DNA of 64,000 nucleotides from Rhodanobacteraceae bacterium (GCA_016717705.1 JADKFD010000015.1:13220-77219); one strand, 5' to 3'. Positions 54,514 through 63,824 are shown, counted from the first letter of the stretch. Translations and numbers: made by a program. The notes: generated from the sequence alone by a model not told the origin.

Positions 54514-55701
54514 ATGACCGATCCACTGGCCTTCGACGTGATCATCATCGGCGGCGGCGCCGCCGGCATGATGTGCGCGCTGACCGCCGGACAGCGCGGC
54601 AGGCGCGTGCTGCTGATCGAACACGCCAATCGGGTCGGCAAGAAGATTCTGATGTCGGGTGGCGGCCGCTGCAATTTCACCAATACCGGGACCACACCGG
54701 CAAATTTCCTGTCAGCCAATCCGCACTTCTGCAAATCGGCGCTGGCGCGCTACCGTCCCGCCGATTTCATTGGCATGGTCGATGCGCACGGCATTGCGTA
54801 TCACGAGAAGGAACTCGGCCAACTTTTCTGCGACGACTCGTCGAAACAGATCGTCGCGATGCTGGTCGCGGAATGCGCGACAGCCGGTGTGCGCATCGAA
54901 ACCGGGTGCACGGTCGGCTCGATCACGCCCCACGACGGCGGATTCCAGGTCGAGAGCACGCTCGGACGCCTCCACGCCAACGCGCTGGTCGTCGCGACGG
55001 GCGGACTGTCGATTCCGGCGATGGGCGCCAGCGGCTTTGGCTATGACATCGCGCGTCAATTCGGGCACCGCCTCTTGCCCACGCGCGCCGGACTGGTGCC
55101 GCTGACCCTGACCGGCTCCTATCTGGAACACTATGGCCAGCTCAGCGGGGTGTCGCTGCCGATCAGCGTCCGCGCCGGGCGCCAGCGTTTCGACAACGCC
55201 ATGCTGATCACCCATCGCGGCCTCAGCGGCCCGGCGATCCTGCAGATTTCGTCCTACTGGCAACCGGGCGACCCGCTGCAAATCGATCTGCTGCCAGGGC
55301 AGGACGCGCTGGAATTCCTGCTGACCGGACAGCGCGAGCGTCCCGCCGCCGAACTCAGAAGCTGGCTGACCGAGCGCCTGCCCAAGCGCTTCGCCCAGCG
55401 CTTTTGCGAGATCCACGCCGATGAGCGGCCGCTGCGCCAGTACAACAAGCCGGAACTGGTTGCCATCGCCGCCAAGTTGAAGGAATGGCCGATCGTGCCC
55501 AGCGGCACCGAAGGCTATCGCACCGCCGAGGTCACGCTGGGCGGCGTCGACACGCTGGAAGTGTCGTCGACGACGATGGAGTCGCGGCTGGTGCCGGGGC
55601 TGTACTTCGTCGGCGAAGTCCTGGACGTCACCGGGCACCTCGGCGGTTACAACTTCCAGTGGGCTTGGGCATCCGGGCGGGCGGCGGGATTGGCGGTTTA
55701 A
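54514..55701 (+). CDS. HI0933/YhiN-type flavoprotein
   Basis: The 395-residue product has the FAD site VIIIGGGAAGMMCALTAGQRGRRVLLIE and GRCNFTNTG motif, then LVVATGGLSIPAMGASGFGYD and a C-terminal GLYFVGEVLDVTGHLGGYNFQWAWASG. This fits the HI0933-like (YhiN/BaiN) family of putative NAD(P)/FAD reductases. The substrate is unknown. I use the ATG at 54514, where the FAD fold begins soon after; the upstream frame crosses the repeat. Confidence 0.9.
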   Translation: MTDPLAFDVIIIGGGAAGMMCALTAGQRGRRVLLIEHANRVGKKILMSGGGRCNFTNTGTTPANFLSANPHFCKSALARYRPADFIGMVDAHGIAYHEKELGQLFCDDSSKQIVAMLVAECATAGVRIETGCTVGSITPHDGGFQVESTLGRLHANALVVATGGLSIPAMGASGFGYDIARQFGHRLLPTRAGLVPLTLTGSYLEHYGQLSGVSLPISVRAGRQRFDNAMLITHRGLSGPAILQISSYWQPGDPLQIDLLPGQDALEFLLTGQRERPAAELRSWLTERLPKRFAQRFCEIHADERPLRQYNKPELVAIAAKLKEWPIVPSGTEGYRTAEVTLGGVDTLEVSSTTMESRLVPGLYFVGEVLDVTGHLGGYNFQWAWASGRAAGLAV

Positions 55702-55882
55702 TCGCGCTCACCGGCGCCCTTCGTTCCCAAAAGCGCCGGGGAACGCGCCTGGACCACGTGGCTCCGGCCGTCCAATTTCGCGGCGCGTACCTCGGCCTAC
55801 ACCAGACCTGCGAGCACGTGCCCTTGCACACTCTGCCCACGTCACCGAGCATCCGCTTCCGCGCCGAATGTGAAACCGACCG

Positions 55883-57478
55883 ATGCTCCGCCTGACCGAA
55901 ATCAAACTGCCGCTCGATCATGCGCCGGAGGCGCTCGAAGCGGCGATCCGGGAACGCCTCGGCGTTGCGGCGGACGCCATCACCGGCTACACCGTCTACA
56001 AACGCAGCTACGATGCGCGTCGGCGCTCGGCGATCACGCTGATCTACACCGTCGATGTCGACATGCCTGCAGAAGCAGCCGAGCAGGCGCTGCTGAACAA
56101 CATCCTGCACGTCTCCCCTGCCCCGGACATGCGCTACAAGTGCGTTGCGCGGGCGCCAAGCCAGCTCAAATCGCGCCCGGTGATCATCGGCTTCGGCCCC
56201 TGCGGCCTGTTCGCGGCGCTGATCCTGGCACAGATGGGTTTCCGGCCGATCGTGCTGGAACGCGGCAAGGAAGTGCGTGAACGCACGCGCGACACCTTCG
56301 GCTTGTGGCGCACCAGCAAGCTCGATCCGGAATCCAACGTGCAGTTCGGCGAAGGCGGCGCCGGCACCTTCTCCGACGGCAAGCTCTACAGCCAGATCAA
56401 GGATCCGCTGCATTACGGACGCAAGGTCATGCACGAGTTCGTGCTGGCCGGCGCGCCCGAGGAAATTCTTTATGTGAGCAAGCCGCATATCGGCACCTTC
56501 CGCCTGGTCAGCATGATCGAAAAGATGCGCGCGACCATCGAATCACTCGGCGGCGAGATCCGTTTCGGCTCGCGCGTCGACGATCTGCTGATCGCCGACG
56601 GCAAGGTGCGTGGACTGCGGCTGGCGAACGGTGAGGAGCTGGCGTGCGAGCACGTGGTGCTGGCGCTCGGCCACAGCGCGCGCGATACCTTCCAGATGCT
56701 GCTCGACCGCGGCGTCCACATCGAAGCCAAGCCGTTTTCCATCGGCTTTCGCATCGAACACCCGCAGTCGCTGATCGACCGCGACCGCTTCGGCAAGCAT
56801 GCCGGCCACCCGCTGCTCGGCGCCGCCGACTACAAGCTGGTGCACCACTGCCGCAACAAGCGCTCGGTCTACAGCTTCTGCATGTGTCCGGGCGGCACGG
56901 TGGTGGCGGCCACCTCCGAGGAGGGACAGGTGGTCACCAACGGCATGAGCCAGTACTCGCGCAACGAGCGCAATGCCAATGCCGGGCTGGTAGTCGGCGT
57001 CACGCCGAAAGACTATCCGGGAGGTCCGCTGGCCGGCATCGACTTCCAGCGCCACTGGGAACGTCAGGCTTTCAAGCTCGGCGGCGGCGACTACCGGGCA
57101 CCCGGTCAGCGCGTCGGCGATTTCCTCGCAAAGCGGAAATCGAAGGAATTCGGCAGCGTGCAACCCTCGTATACGCCAGGCGTCACGCCCACCGACCTTG
57201 GCACGGCTCTGCCCGACTACGCGATTGCCGCGCTGCGCGAGGCGATTCCGGCCTTCGAACGCCAGCTCAAGGGTTTCGCGATGGATGACGCCCTGCTGAC
57301 GGCAGTCGAGACGCGCACCTCCTCGCCGATCCGCATCACCCGCGGCGACGATTACCAGAGCATCAACACGCGGGGTCTGTATCCGGCTGGCGAAGGCGCC
57401 GCGTACGCCGGGGGCATCTATTCGGCGGCGATCGATGGCATCGAGGTGGCGCAGGCGGTGGCGTTGGCGATGTCCTGA
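55883..57478 (+). CDS. COG2509-type FAD-dependent dehydrogenase
   Basis: The 531-residue protein fits COG2509, a group of uncharacterised FAD-dependent dehydrogenases. It has a N-terminal alpha/beta domain (about 1-85), then PVIIGFGPCGLFAALILAQMGFRPIVLERG (about 95-125), GGAGTFSDGKLYSQIKDP, and LYPAGEGAAYAGGIYSAAIDGIEVAQ at the end. The Cys-rich FCMCPGG is typical. It overlaps the kinase gene by one base (TGATG). Function is unknown. Confidence 0.9.
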   Translation: MLRLTEIKLPLDHAPEALEAAIRERLGVAADAITGYTVYKRSYDARRRSAITLIYTVDVDMPAEAAEQALLNNILHVSPAPDMRYKCVARAPSQLKSRPVIIGFGPCGLFAALILAQMGFRPIVLERGKEVRERTRDTFGLWRTSKLDPESNVQFGEGGAGTFSDGKLYSQIKDPLHYGRKVMHEFVLAGAPEEILYVSKPHIGTFRLVSMIEKMRATIESLGGEIRFGSRVDDLLIADGKVRGLRLANGEELACEHVVLALGHSARDTFQMLLDRGVHIEAKPFSIGFRIEHPQSLIDRDRFGKHAGHPLLGAADYKLVHHCRNKRSVYSFCMCPGGTVVAATSEEGQVVTNGMSQYSRNERNANAGLVVGVTPKDYPGGPLAGIDFQRHWERQAFKLGGGDYRAPGQRVGDFLAKRKSKEFGSVQPSYTPGVTPTDLGTALPDYAIAALREAIPAFERQLKGFAMDDALLTAVETRTSSPIRITRGDDYQSINTRGLYPAGEGAAYAGGIYSAAIDGIEVAQAVALAMS

Positions 57479-59355
57479 TGTCAGCGCCACATTCGACACT
57501 CAGCGGCATGCGCGTCGGTCCCTACGAGCTTCGCGAAGAACTCGGGCGCGGCGGCATGGGCATGGTCTACCGCGGCGAACGCGTCGACGGCAAAGTCAGC
57601 CAGCAGGTGGCGATCAAGTTTGTGCGCCGCGAACTGCTCACCGACGCAACGCGTCAGCGCTTCCTGCTCGAGCGGCAGACACTGGCGGCGATGGAGCATC
57701 CCAACATCGCTCGGTTACTGGACGCCGCAGAACTGGACGACGGCTCCCCGTACTACGTGATGGAGTATGTGGATGGCGTGTCGATCACGCAGTACTGCGA
57801 CCAGGTCGCCCTCGGCCTGCGCGAGCGGGTCGCCCTGTTCGCGACGGTATGCAGCGCGGTGACCGAGGCCCATCACAACCTCGTGGTCCATCGTGATCTC
57901 AAGCCCGCCAATATCCTGGTCACTGCCGCCGGAACGCCGAAACTGCTCGACTTTGGCATTGCCAAGCCCTTGATGGCCGGCACGGCGATGAGTGAGATAC
58001 AGACGGCCATGGGGCAAAGTTTCTTCTCGCCGCTCTACGCGGCACCGGAGCAGTTGACCGGCGGCACCATTGGCGTGGGTTGCGATGTGTGTGCACTCGG
58101 ACTGCTGCTGTATGAACTGCTGACCGGCACGCGTCCGTTCGATTTCGGCGGTTTGACCGCCGGTCAGATCGAGCGCCTGATCACTACCGTGCCGCCGTCG
58201 GCGCCGAGCAGCGTAGCCGCGCGGTCCGGTAATCCAGCATTGTTGCCCAGGCAGTTGCGCGGAGACCTCGACGACATCGTCCTGCGCTGCCTGCGCAAGG
58301 CACCCAGTGAACGCTACGCCTCGGTGGAGCAACTGGAATCAGAGTTGCGTCGATATCTCGACGGATTACCGGTGGAGGCGCGTGGCGGGCACGCCTGGTA
58401 CCGCACGCAGAAATTCGTCCGCCGCAATCTGATTCCGGTCGGCGCAGGTGTGCTGACGGCCGTCGCGCTCCTGGCCGGCGTTCTCGCCTTTGCCTGGCAG
58501 GCGCGCATTGCCGGTCAACGCGCGGCGGAACTGGAGCAGGTGGCCAACTTCCAGGCTGAAGTGTTGCTCCAGGTGAACCCGACCGAAGCAGGCCAACTGC
58601 TCAGCAAAGACGTGCTGGCGCGCTTCGATGCGGCCATGGCCGCGGCATTGCTCCCCGAAACCGCGCGCAATGAACAAATTGCAGCTTTCACCAACCACTG
58701 GCGACAGGTCAATGCCACCGATGTGGCGCGCGAACTGATCGATCGCACCATCCTGAAGCCAGCCGTCGAGGCCATCGACAAGCAGTTCCAGGACCAGCCT
58801 CTGGTGGACGCGACCTTGCGCCAGGTGCTGTCGATCCGCTACCAGGGGCTTGGCCTGTTCGAAACCGCGCTGCCGCTGCAGCGCCGGGCACTGGAGATCC
58901 GACGCCGATTTCTCGGCGATGACCATCCGGACACTTTGAATTCCCTCGGCTATCTGGGATTCGTTCTGTGGAACCTGGGCAAGTCCGAAGAGGCTGAAGC
59001 ACATTTCCGCGATGCCCTTGAAAGAAGCCGTCGCGTGCTCGGCGACGAGCACATGGATACACTCGCACTGATCAACAATCTTGCGGGGGTGCTGGGCGAA
59101 CAAGGCAAACTGGAGGAAGCTGACCAGTATTACCGCGAAACTCTGGACCGGCGACGTATGGTCCTGGGTGACGACCACCCGTCGACTCTGGTTGCCGTCA
59201 ACAACATGGGGATTCAACTGCAGCGCCGCGGAAAATATGCGCTGGCTGAGCCGTATTACCGCGAAGCACTGGAGAAACGCCGCAAAGTGCTCGGAGAGGA
59301 GCACCTGGACACCCCTCACATCGCTCAACAATATGGGCTTCATATTACAGGCTGA
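57478..59355 (+). CDS. Serine/threonine protein kinase with TPR array, 5' part of a frameshifted gene
   Basis: The Hanks-type kinase domain (about 16-295) has the Gly-rich loop LGRGGMGMVYRG, VAIK (Lys47), HRDLKPAN (138-145), DFG (158-160) and APEQ. A membrane helix (about 319-341) and a 42-residue kinesin-light-chain-type TPR array follow. The frame ends at 59355 after HLDTPHIAQQYGLHITG, but the TPR pattern goes on in the +1 frame as TLTSLNNMGF. The cause is one extra C in the run at 59312-59315. Kinase-TPR receptors of this type are common in the order. It is coupled to the preceding gene (TGATG). Confidence 0.88.
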   Translation: MSAPHSTLSGMRVGPYELREELGRGGMGMVYRGERVDGKVSQQVAIKFVRRELLTDATRQRFLLERQTLAAMEHPNIARLLDAAELDDGSPYYVMEYVDGVSITQYCDQVALGLRERVALFATVCSAVTEAHHNLVVHRDLKPANILVTAAGTPKLLDFGIAKPLMAGTAMSEIQTAMGQSFFSPLYAAPEQLTGGTIGVGCDVCALGLLLYELLTGTRPFDFGGLTAGQIERLITTVPPSAPSSVAARSGNPALLPRQLRGDLDDIVLRCLRKAPSERYASVEQLESELRRYLDGLPVEARGGHAWYRTQKFVRRNLIPVGAGVLTAVALLAGVLAFAWQARIAGQRAAELEQVANFQAEVLLQVNPTEAGQLLSKDVLARFDAAMAAALLPETARNEQIAAFTNHWRQVNATDVARELIDRTILKPAVEAIDKQFQDQPLVDATLRQVLSIRYQGLGLFETALPLQRRALEIRRRFLGDDHPDTLNSLGYLGFVLWNLGKSEEAEAHFRDALERSRRVLGDEHMDTLALINNLAGVLGEQGKLEEADQYYRETLDRRRMVLGDDHPSTLVAVNNMGIQLQRRGKYALAEPYYREALEKRRKVLGEEHLDTPHIAQQYGLHITG

Positions 59356-60226
59356 AGGCCAACTGGCGGCGGCCGAACCGTACTTTCGCGAAGCGCTCGA
59401 CAAACGCAGGCGGTTGCCGGGCGAGGACCACCTGGTCACGGTGGCCTCAATTTCCAACATGGGCGGGTTGCTGCGTTCACAGGCCCGGCTCGATGAAGCC
59501 GAGCCTTACCTGCGCAAGACGCTCGAGGTCTATCGCAGGATGCTCGGCAACGACCATTTGAGCACCATCCTGGCGATCCGCAACGTCGGCGCGCTGCTGC
59601 TGGACAAGGATGATCTGGATGGCGCCGAGAGTTATTATCGCGAGGCACTGGACAGATATCGCAGTGTATATGGATCCGACCACCCGGAGACGATCAACAC
59701 AGCCAGCTTGCTTGGCATAGCGCTGCAAGCCGGGCACCGTCTCGATGAGGCTGAGTCACTTTACCTTGAAGCACTCGAAGGACGCCGCCGATTGTATGGC
59801 GACGATCACCCGCTCACTCTGCGATCGATCGGATACGTCGCATCATTGCGAGTGGATCAAGGTCGCCATGACGAAGCCAGGACACTGCTGGAGCCGTTGG
59901 AAGAAAAATTCCGCTCGGCGTTTTCCAGCAACGTCAAGGAGCCCATCAGAATATCGTTTTTTCTGATGCATCTGGGGCGGGCCCGCGCTGGACTCGGTGA
60001 ATTTCCCGCAGCCGAGCGCAATTTGCTCGAGGCCTACGAAATAATGACCGAAGCCACCGGAATCCTGCGCAAGATCCAGCGCGAGCGCATTGCCGCCCTG
60101 GTCGAACTCTATACCGCATGGAATCAGGCCAGCCCAAGTCCGGACCTCGATGCCAGGCTCGCCGAGTGGCAGCGAAAGCTCGCGGAATTCGATGCCGCCG
60201 AGCCCGGGCAGCGCGGGAGTTCCTGA
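59333..60226 (+). CDS. TPR array, 3' part of the frameshifted kinase gene
   Basis: The frame carries seven or so more 42-residue TPR units of the same kind (for example AEPYFREALDKRRRLPGEDHLVTVASISNMGGLL). The array ends near RKIQRERIAALVELYTAW. It has no own start site or ribosome site; the ATG at 59333 is only the first Met. It is the natural tail of the kinase gene at 57478, which would be about 915 residues if whole. The helix-only tail is likely on the far side of the membrane from the kinase. Confidence 0.8.
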   Translation: MGFILQAEGQLAAAEPYFREALDKRRRLPGEDHLVTVASISNMGGLLRSQARLDEAEPYLRKTLEVYRRMLGNDHLSTILAIRNVGALLLDKDDLDGAESYYREALDRYRSVYGSDHPETINTASLLGIALQAGHRLDEAESLYLEALEGRRRLYGDDHPLTLRSIGYVASLRVDQGRHDEARTLLEPLEEKFRSAFSSNVKEPIRISFFLMHLGRARAGLGEFPAAERNLLEAYEIMTEATGILRKIQRERIAALVELYTAWNQASPSPDLDARLAEWQRKLAEFDAAEPGQRGSS

Positions 60227-60331
60227 CCAAAGGCAGCCCGAGAAACGCAGCTTCGCGCGCGTGCGCAAAACGTGGCTTGGGTGCGGGCCCGATGCTGCGT
60301 CCGAAGTTCCCGCGCGAAGATCCAGCTGCGT

Positions 60332-60889
60332 CTACGGACGCCAGTTGGCGTGCGCCTGCCAGAATTCCACACTGTGCCGGTACGCCACCCGATCCAGCGG
60401 CACACCGGACCCGCCCTCTGTGACCCCGAGCGCGTTGCGCATCATCGTGATCGGAGCCATCGGCAGTTCCGCGGCTTCCATCGTATACAGACAACCGACG
60501 ATCCCCCAGTCCGCCTCGATGCCCGTGCCCTCGCGCGCGAGCTGCTCGCGGCTATAAAGAATCGGCAGCAGGAAGTTTGCGACCGGCGGCTGCAGCCCTT
60601 CGAACCAGCGCACCAGCACGGGCAATTCCTCGCGGCTGCGCGCCTCGTAGCCGCTGCGCAACTGATGCCGGTTGTCGTCAGTGATCGCAATCACCGAGCA
60701 GCGCGTCGAAGTCCAGTTGCGCTGCGCATGCAGTACGCAAAACGGCGCGTAGCCGGGAATGACCCGCTCTGGTGTGCGCGCGTTCAATTCGCGCACGAAC
60801 TCCTCGGCGCTGCAGTCCTGGATCGCGGTGATCCGCTGATCACGCGGAAACAGGCGCTGGCGCGCGAACTCGGTCATTTCGATGGACAT
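60332..60889 (-). CDS. DUF3228 family protein
   Basis: The 185-residue product starts MSIEMTEFARQRLFPR and has SAEEFVRELNARTPERVIPGYAPFCVLH, NWTSTRCSVIAITDDNRHQLRSGYEARSREELPVLVRWFEG and GGSGVPLDRVAYRHSVEFWQAHANWRP. These are marks of DUF3228, an uncharacterised family. I use the ATG at 60889, which matches the family start; a longer frame extends over the divergent promoter. It is divergent from the gene at 61043. Confidence 0.9.
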   Translation of the reverse strand: MSIEMTEFARQRLFPRDQRITAIQDCSAEEFVRELNARTPERVIPGYAPFCVLHAQRNWTSTRCSVIAITDDNRHQLRSGYEARSREELPVLVRWFEGLQPPVANFLLPILYSREQLAREGTGIEADWGIVGCLYTMEAAELPMAPITMMRNALGVTEGGSGVPLDRVAYRHSVEFWQAHANWRP

Positions 60890-61042
60890 GCGGCGTGCTT
60901 CCCAAGAGCGTCCCAGCCGCAGGAACTGGGGCAGTTCCTGCGCAAGGTCCGCATGGCAATACATGATAAGGGTCGCCTTCGATGTCCGCTTTCCCCACCT
61001 TCCTTCGTTTCTGGACATCGACCCCCGCGCGAGATCCAAGAA

Positions 61043-61948
61043 ATGTGCACCACGAAATGGCTGGCCATGTCCGGAATGCTGCTGCTGTCGACCGCTCAGG
61101 CGGCAACCACGGGACGCGTGATCGTTGACCAGATCGCCGATCCGGACCGCCACCGCGAAGCGGTCCGCACCGAGCTGGCCTTGACCCAGGCGTTCGCCTT
61201 CCCGCGCGATTGGGTATCGGAAGAGACTCGTTGGTCAGTGCTGGTGGTTCCGGCCGCTGTGGACCTGTCCGGACTCCGCGCCAGTCGCGATCCGGAATCC
61301 TGGGTCTCCAGCTTTGTTCGCGACGACAAGGCAATCGGCTTGCGCTTCATGCTCGACACCGATGGCGACGTCGTCGAGATGTATGTGCATGACCGCGGCA
61401 AGCTGCAACTCGGTGCCAGCGGCACGATGGGTCATGCGCACAGCGCGCGGATCGAGGGCAACCGGCTGCGCGGCCACTATCTGAACTTTGGTGATCTGTT
61501 CGGATCTTCGCCGGTGATCGATCTGCAATTCGACGCCGAACTCTGGCAGGCGCCCAAGGCCACGCCGTTGCCTGCCGACGGCGGCGCACCGGGTGCGGCC
61601 TACCTTGCCCTGGTCAAGGCGGTCCAGGCGGGCGATCGCGCCGGCATCCTGGCGCTGCAGCCGAAAGACCGGCCGCAGCCCAGCGACGCCGAATTCGCGC
61701 GGATGCTGCCGATGATGCAGGCGACGATGCCCAAGAAGCCGCAGATCAACGGCGGCAAGCAGTTTGGAGACAGCGCAATCCTCAGTATCGTCGATGGCAA
61801 CGCCAAGGAACCCGCCAGCGCCGAACTGCGTCGCGAAGGCGATCGCTGGGTCATGGTGCGGGCGAGCTCGGGTGTCGACAGAGCTGCCGATGCCCGCCAC
61901 CGCCAGCCTTCGCGGAAACCACGCCTGACTTGTGTCCGGCGATCATGA
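61043..61948 (+). CDS. Secreted protein, 5' part of a split gene
   Basis: The product starts MCTTKWLAMSGMLLLSTAQAATTG, a signal peptide. The mature part has WVSSFVRDDKAIGLRFMLDTDGDVVEMYVHDRG and LPADGGAPGAAYLALVKAVQAGDRAGILAL. It stays protein-like to RWVMVRASSG near 61875, then becomes Arg-rich noise to the stop at 61948. The reading continues in another frame from AFAETTPDLCPAIMKEGVV. I do not recognise the family. A frame change between 61870 and 61905 is likely, from real decay or a base error. Confidence 0.65.
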   Translation: MCTTKWLAMSGMLLLSTAQAATTGRVIVDQIADPDRHREAVRTELALTQAFAFPRDWVSEETRWSVLVVPAAVDLSGLRASRDPESWVSSFVRDDKAIGLRFMLDTDGDVVEMYVHDRGKLQLGASGTMGHAHSARIEGNRLRGHYLNFGDLFGSSPVIDLQFDAELWQAPKATPLPADGGAPGAAYLALVKAVQAGDRAGILALQPKDRPQPSDAEFARMLPMMQATMPKKPQINGGKQFGDSAILSIVDGNAKEPASAELRREGDRWVMVRASSGVDRAADARHRQPSRKPRLTCVRRS

Positions 61949-62373
61949 AGGAAGGCGTGGTCTGCGGCGACATCACCTGGAAAGACGAGCCCTTCGCCAT
62001 TCGCCACGTGCTCGCGATGCAGTCGGGAGAAGAGCAACACATGGTGCTGCTGGCGCCGGGAAAACTCGATCCCGCGCACGCATCGGCGTTGTGGGATGAC
62101 GAGGCGCCGGTGGAACCTCTGTTCGCCAACGCCCCCGTGCGCGGCCTGTTGCTGGCCTTCGACGGCGCTCATGGCGTGCTTTCCGCGGACTCCGGCTACC
62201 ACATCGATCCGGAAGATGGGTTCACGGAAGAATTCGGGGTGCGCGGCGAAGCGGTCCGCATCGGAGACCGCCTCTATGGCGCTTTCGCGGTGAACAAGAT
62301 GGATCCGAGTACCGGCGACTCGACGCTGCTGCAGATCTTGAGGTTTGACGCCCCGGTGTACGACAAGCGCTGA
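61945..62373 (+). CDS. Secreted protein, 3' part of a split gene
   Basis: The frame is protein-like from about 61906 (AFAETTPDLCPAIMKEGVVCGDITWKDEPFAIRHVLAMQSG) to FDAPVYDKR, about 155 residues. The first ATG is at 61945, with no ribosome site. It fits as the tail of the gene at 61043. Two Cys (LCPAI, VVCGD) may form a disulfide in the periplasm. The joined product would have about 440 residues. Whether these are one broken gene or two is not proven. Confidence 0.6.
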   Translation: MKEGVVCGDITWKDEPFAIRHVLAMQSGEEQHMVLLAPGKLDPAHASALWDDEAPVEPLFANAPVRGLLLAFDGAHGVLSADSGYHIDPEDGFTEEFGVRGEAVRIGDRLYGAFAVNKMDPSTGDSTLLQILRFDAPVYDKR

Positions 62374-62494
62374 CCCGCCGGCAACAGGTTGCTGATCTGG
62401 TGCCCGCCTGGTGCGGTCAATCCCACCCAATGGCGGATGACGCATGACCGGGAACGCGTATCGTCCGGTCTCTCCTTGCAGCGACAAGATTGCC

Positions 62495-63205
62495 ATGGAC
62501 AACGGCTGGAACGCTTCCGCGCGTGCGTGGATCGACGAAATGGGGAGCGAAGGCGACTGGGGACGACGCCACGTCCTGGATGCGCCGATGCTGGCGCGTG
62601 TGCGTGGCCGAGGATTCCGGGACGCCGTCGACATCGGCTGCGGCGAAGGTCGTTTCTGCCGGATGCTGGCTGTCGCCGGTATCCCGTGCATCGGCATCGA
62701 TCCGACAGCCGATCTGATCCACGCCGCCCGGCAGCGCGATCCTGCGGGCGACTACCGTATCGAATCGGCTGAGGCACTCAGTCTGGGCGACGCCAGCAGG
62801 GATCTGGCCGTCGCCTATTTGTCGCTGATCGATATTCCCGACCTGCCCCGCGCCCTGACCGAAGCCCATCGCGTGCTGCGGCCTGGCGGAACGTTCCTGA
62901 TCGCCAACCTGCAGAGTTTCAACACCGCCGCCGTACCGCTTGGATGGACACATGAACCCGACGGCACGCGCCGCTTCTGCATCGACCACTATTTCCAGGA
63001 ACGAATCGTCGAAACGGCCTGGCGTGGGATCCGCATCCACAACTGGCACCGACCGATGCACCTGTACATGCAGGGATTGCTGGACGCCGGCTTCGAACTG
63101 CAGCACTTCGACGAACCCTTGCCGCAGGGCGTCGATGGCGCCAAGGCCGACCGCTACCGCCGGGTACCGAACTTCCTGGTGATGGAATGGCGCAAGCGCG
63201 CGTAG
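62495..63205 (+). CDS. Class I SAM-dependent methyltransferase
   Basis: The 236-residue product has the SAM site AVDIGCGEGRFCRMLAVAGIPCIGIDPT, then SAEALSLGDASRDLAVAYLSLIDIPDLPRALTEAHRVLRPGG. These are motifs I-IV of Rossmann methyltransferases. LGWTHEPDG and NWHRPMHLYMQGLLDAGFELQHF resemble the methyltransferase type 11 group. The substrate is unknown. An in-frame start at 62444 is possible. It stands alone before a strong hairpin. Confidence 0.83.
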   Translation: MDNGWNASARAWIDEMGSEGDWGRRHVLDAPMLARVRGRGFRDAVDIGCGEGRFCRMLAVAGIPCIGIDPTADLIHAARQRDPAGDYRIESAEALSLGDASRDLAVAYLSLIDIPDLPRALTEAHRVLRPGGTFLIANLQSFNTAAVPLGWTHEPDGTRRFCIDHYFQERIVETAWRGIRIHNWHRPMHLYMQGLLDAGFELQHFDEPLPQGVDGAKADRYRRVPNFLVMEWRKRA

Positions 63206-63288
63206 GCGGGCGCGGCCGCCGGTAGTGTCCGGATCAGTCCATGATGCGCGTCTCGACCAGCGCGCGCAGCGCCCGAAGTTCTTCGCCC

Positions 63289-63337
63289 AGGGACCCTCTG
63301 AAGTGCGCCGTGAGAAGGCGCACTTCAGAGGGTCCCT
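63289..63337. terminator. Perfect 21-base-pair hairpin, terminator-like without T-run
   Basis: AGGGACCCTCTGAAGTGCGCC (63289-63309) and GGCGCACTTCAGAGGGTCCCT (63317-63337) are exact inverted repeats around a 7-base loop, GTGAGAA. No T-run follows on either side. It lies between the methyltransferase stop and a convergent gene, so it could end transcription from both sides, or be a REP-type element or an imprecise duplication. Confidence 0.6.
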
Positions 63338-63423
63338 AGCGCCGAGCTCTCCGCTTCGAGCTTCACCGAATCGGCGGGATGATCGGGCATGCCTGAAATC
63401 ATGCGCACGCGCGGTGCCGGTGC

Positions 63424-63624
63424 TCAGGGCGCCAACTTGTCGAACTCGGCCTGGATTTCCCTCAGCTTCGCGTCGTCGATGGCGCCCTGGCTCATCGGCG
63501 CAACCTGCGCCAGGGTCATGGTGCCGATCTGGTCGTAAAACTGAGGCATCTGGGGAAGTGCGCGCTCAAAGATCGCCTTGGCGGCCGGGTTCTTCACGAT
63601 GTCACTGATGGGCGTGGTTTCCAC
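63424..63624 (-). CDS. Short protein resembling a C-terminal fragment
   Basis: From a GTG at 63624 the frame gives 66 residues, VETTPISDIVKNPAAKAIFERALPQMPQFYDQIGTM and onward to EIQAEFDKLAP. The pattern TPISDIVKNPAAKAIFE...LP...MTLAQ...MSQGAIDD is like the C-terminal repeat seen at the end of several secreted hydrolases in proteobacteria. No upstream domain remains. It may be a small gene, a remnant, or part of a lost gene. Confidence 0.5.
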   Translation of the reverse strand: METTPISDIVKNPAAKAIFERALPQMPQFYDQIGTMTLAQVAPMSQGAIDDAKLREIQAEFDKLAP

Positions 63625-63681
63625 CGATAGCCTGCCTCGCCCTGCGGTTGGTGCCGCAAGCGTGGGAGCCGGTATTCGACA

Positions 63682-63698
63682 GTCCAACGCGGTTGGAC
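63682..63698. promoter_or_regulatory. GTCCAAC-N3-GTTGGAC inverted repeat between divergent starts
   Basis: GTCCAAC GCG GTTGGAC is a perfect 7-3-7 inverted repeat in the 200-base gap between the start at 63624 and the YCII gene start at 63825. Its length fits a regulator dimer site. No cognate regulator is in view; the call rests only on symmetry and place. Confidence 0.35.
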
Positions 63699-63824
63699 CG
63701 CCTGCAGGAGTTTTCTGGTATTCGACTGTCCTTTGCCGGTTGAGCAATAGTGCCGATGCGGGTTCCTGCGGCGCAGGGCCGCACATACGCTTCACGACCG
63801 CCGTCAATTCCGAGGAGGAGCACC

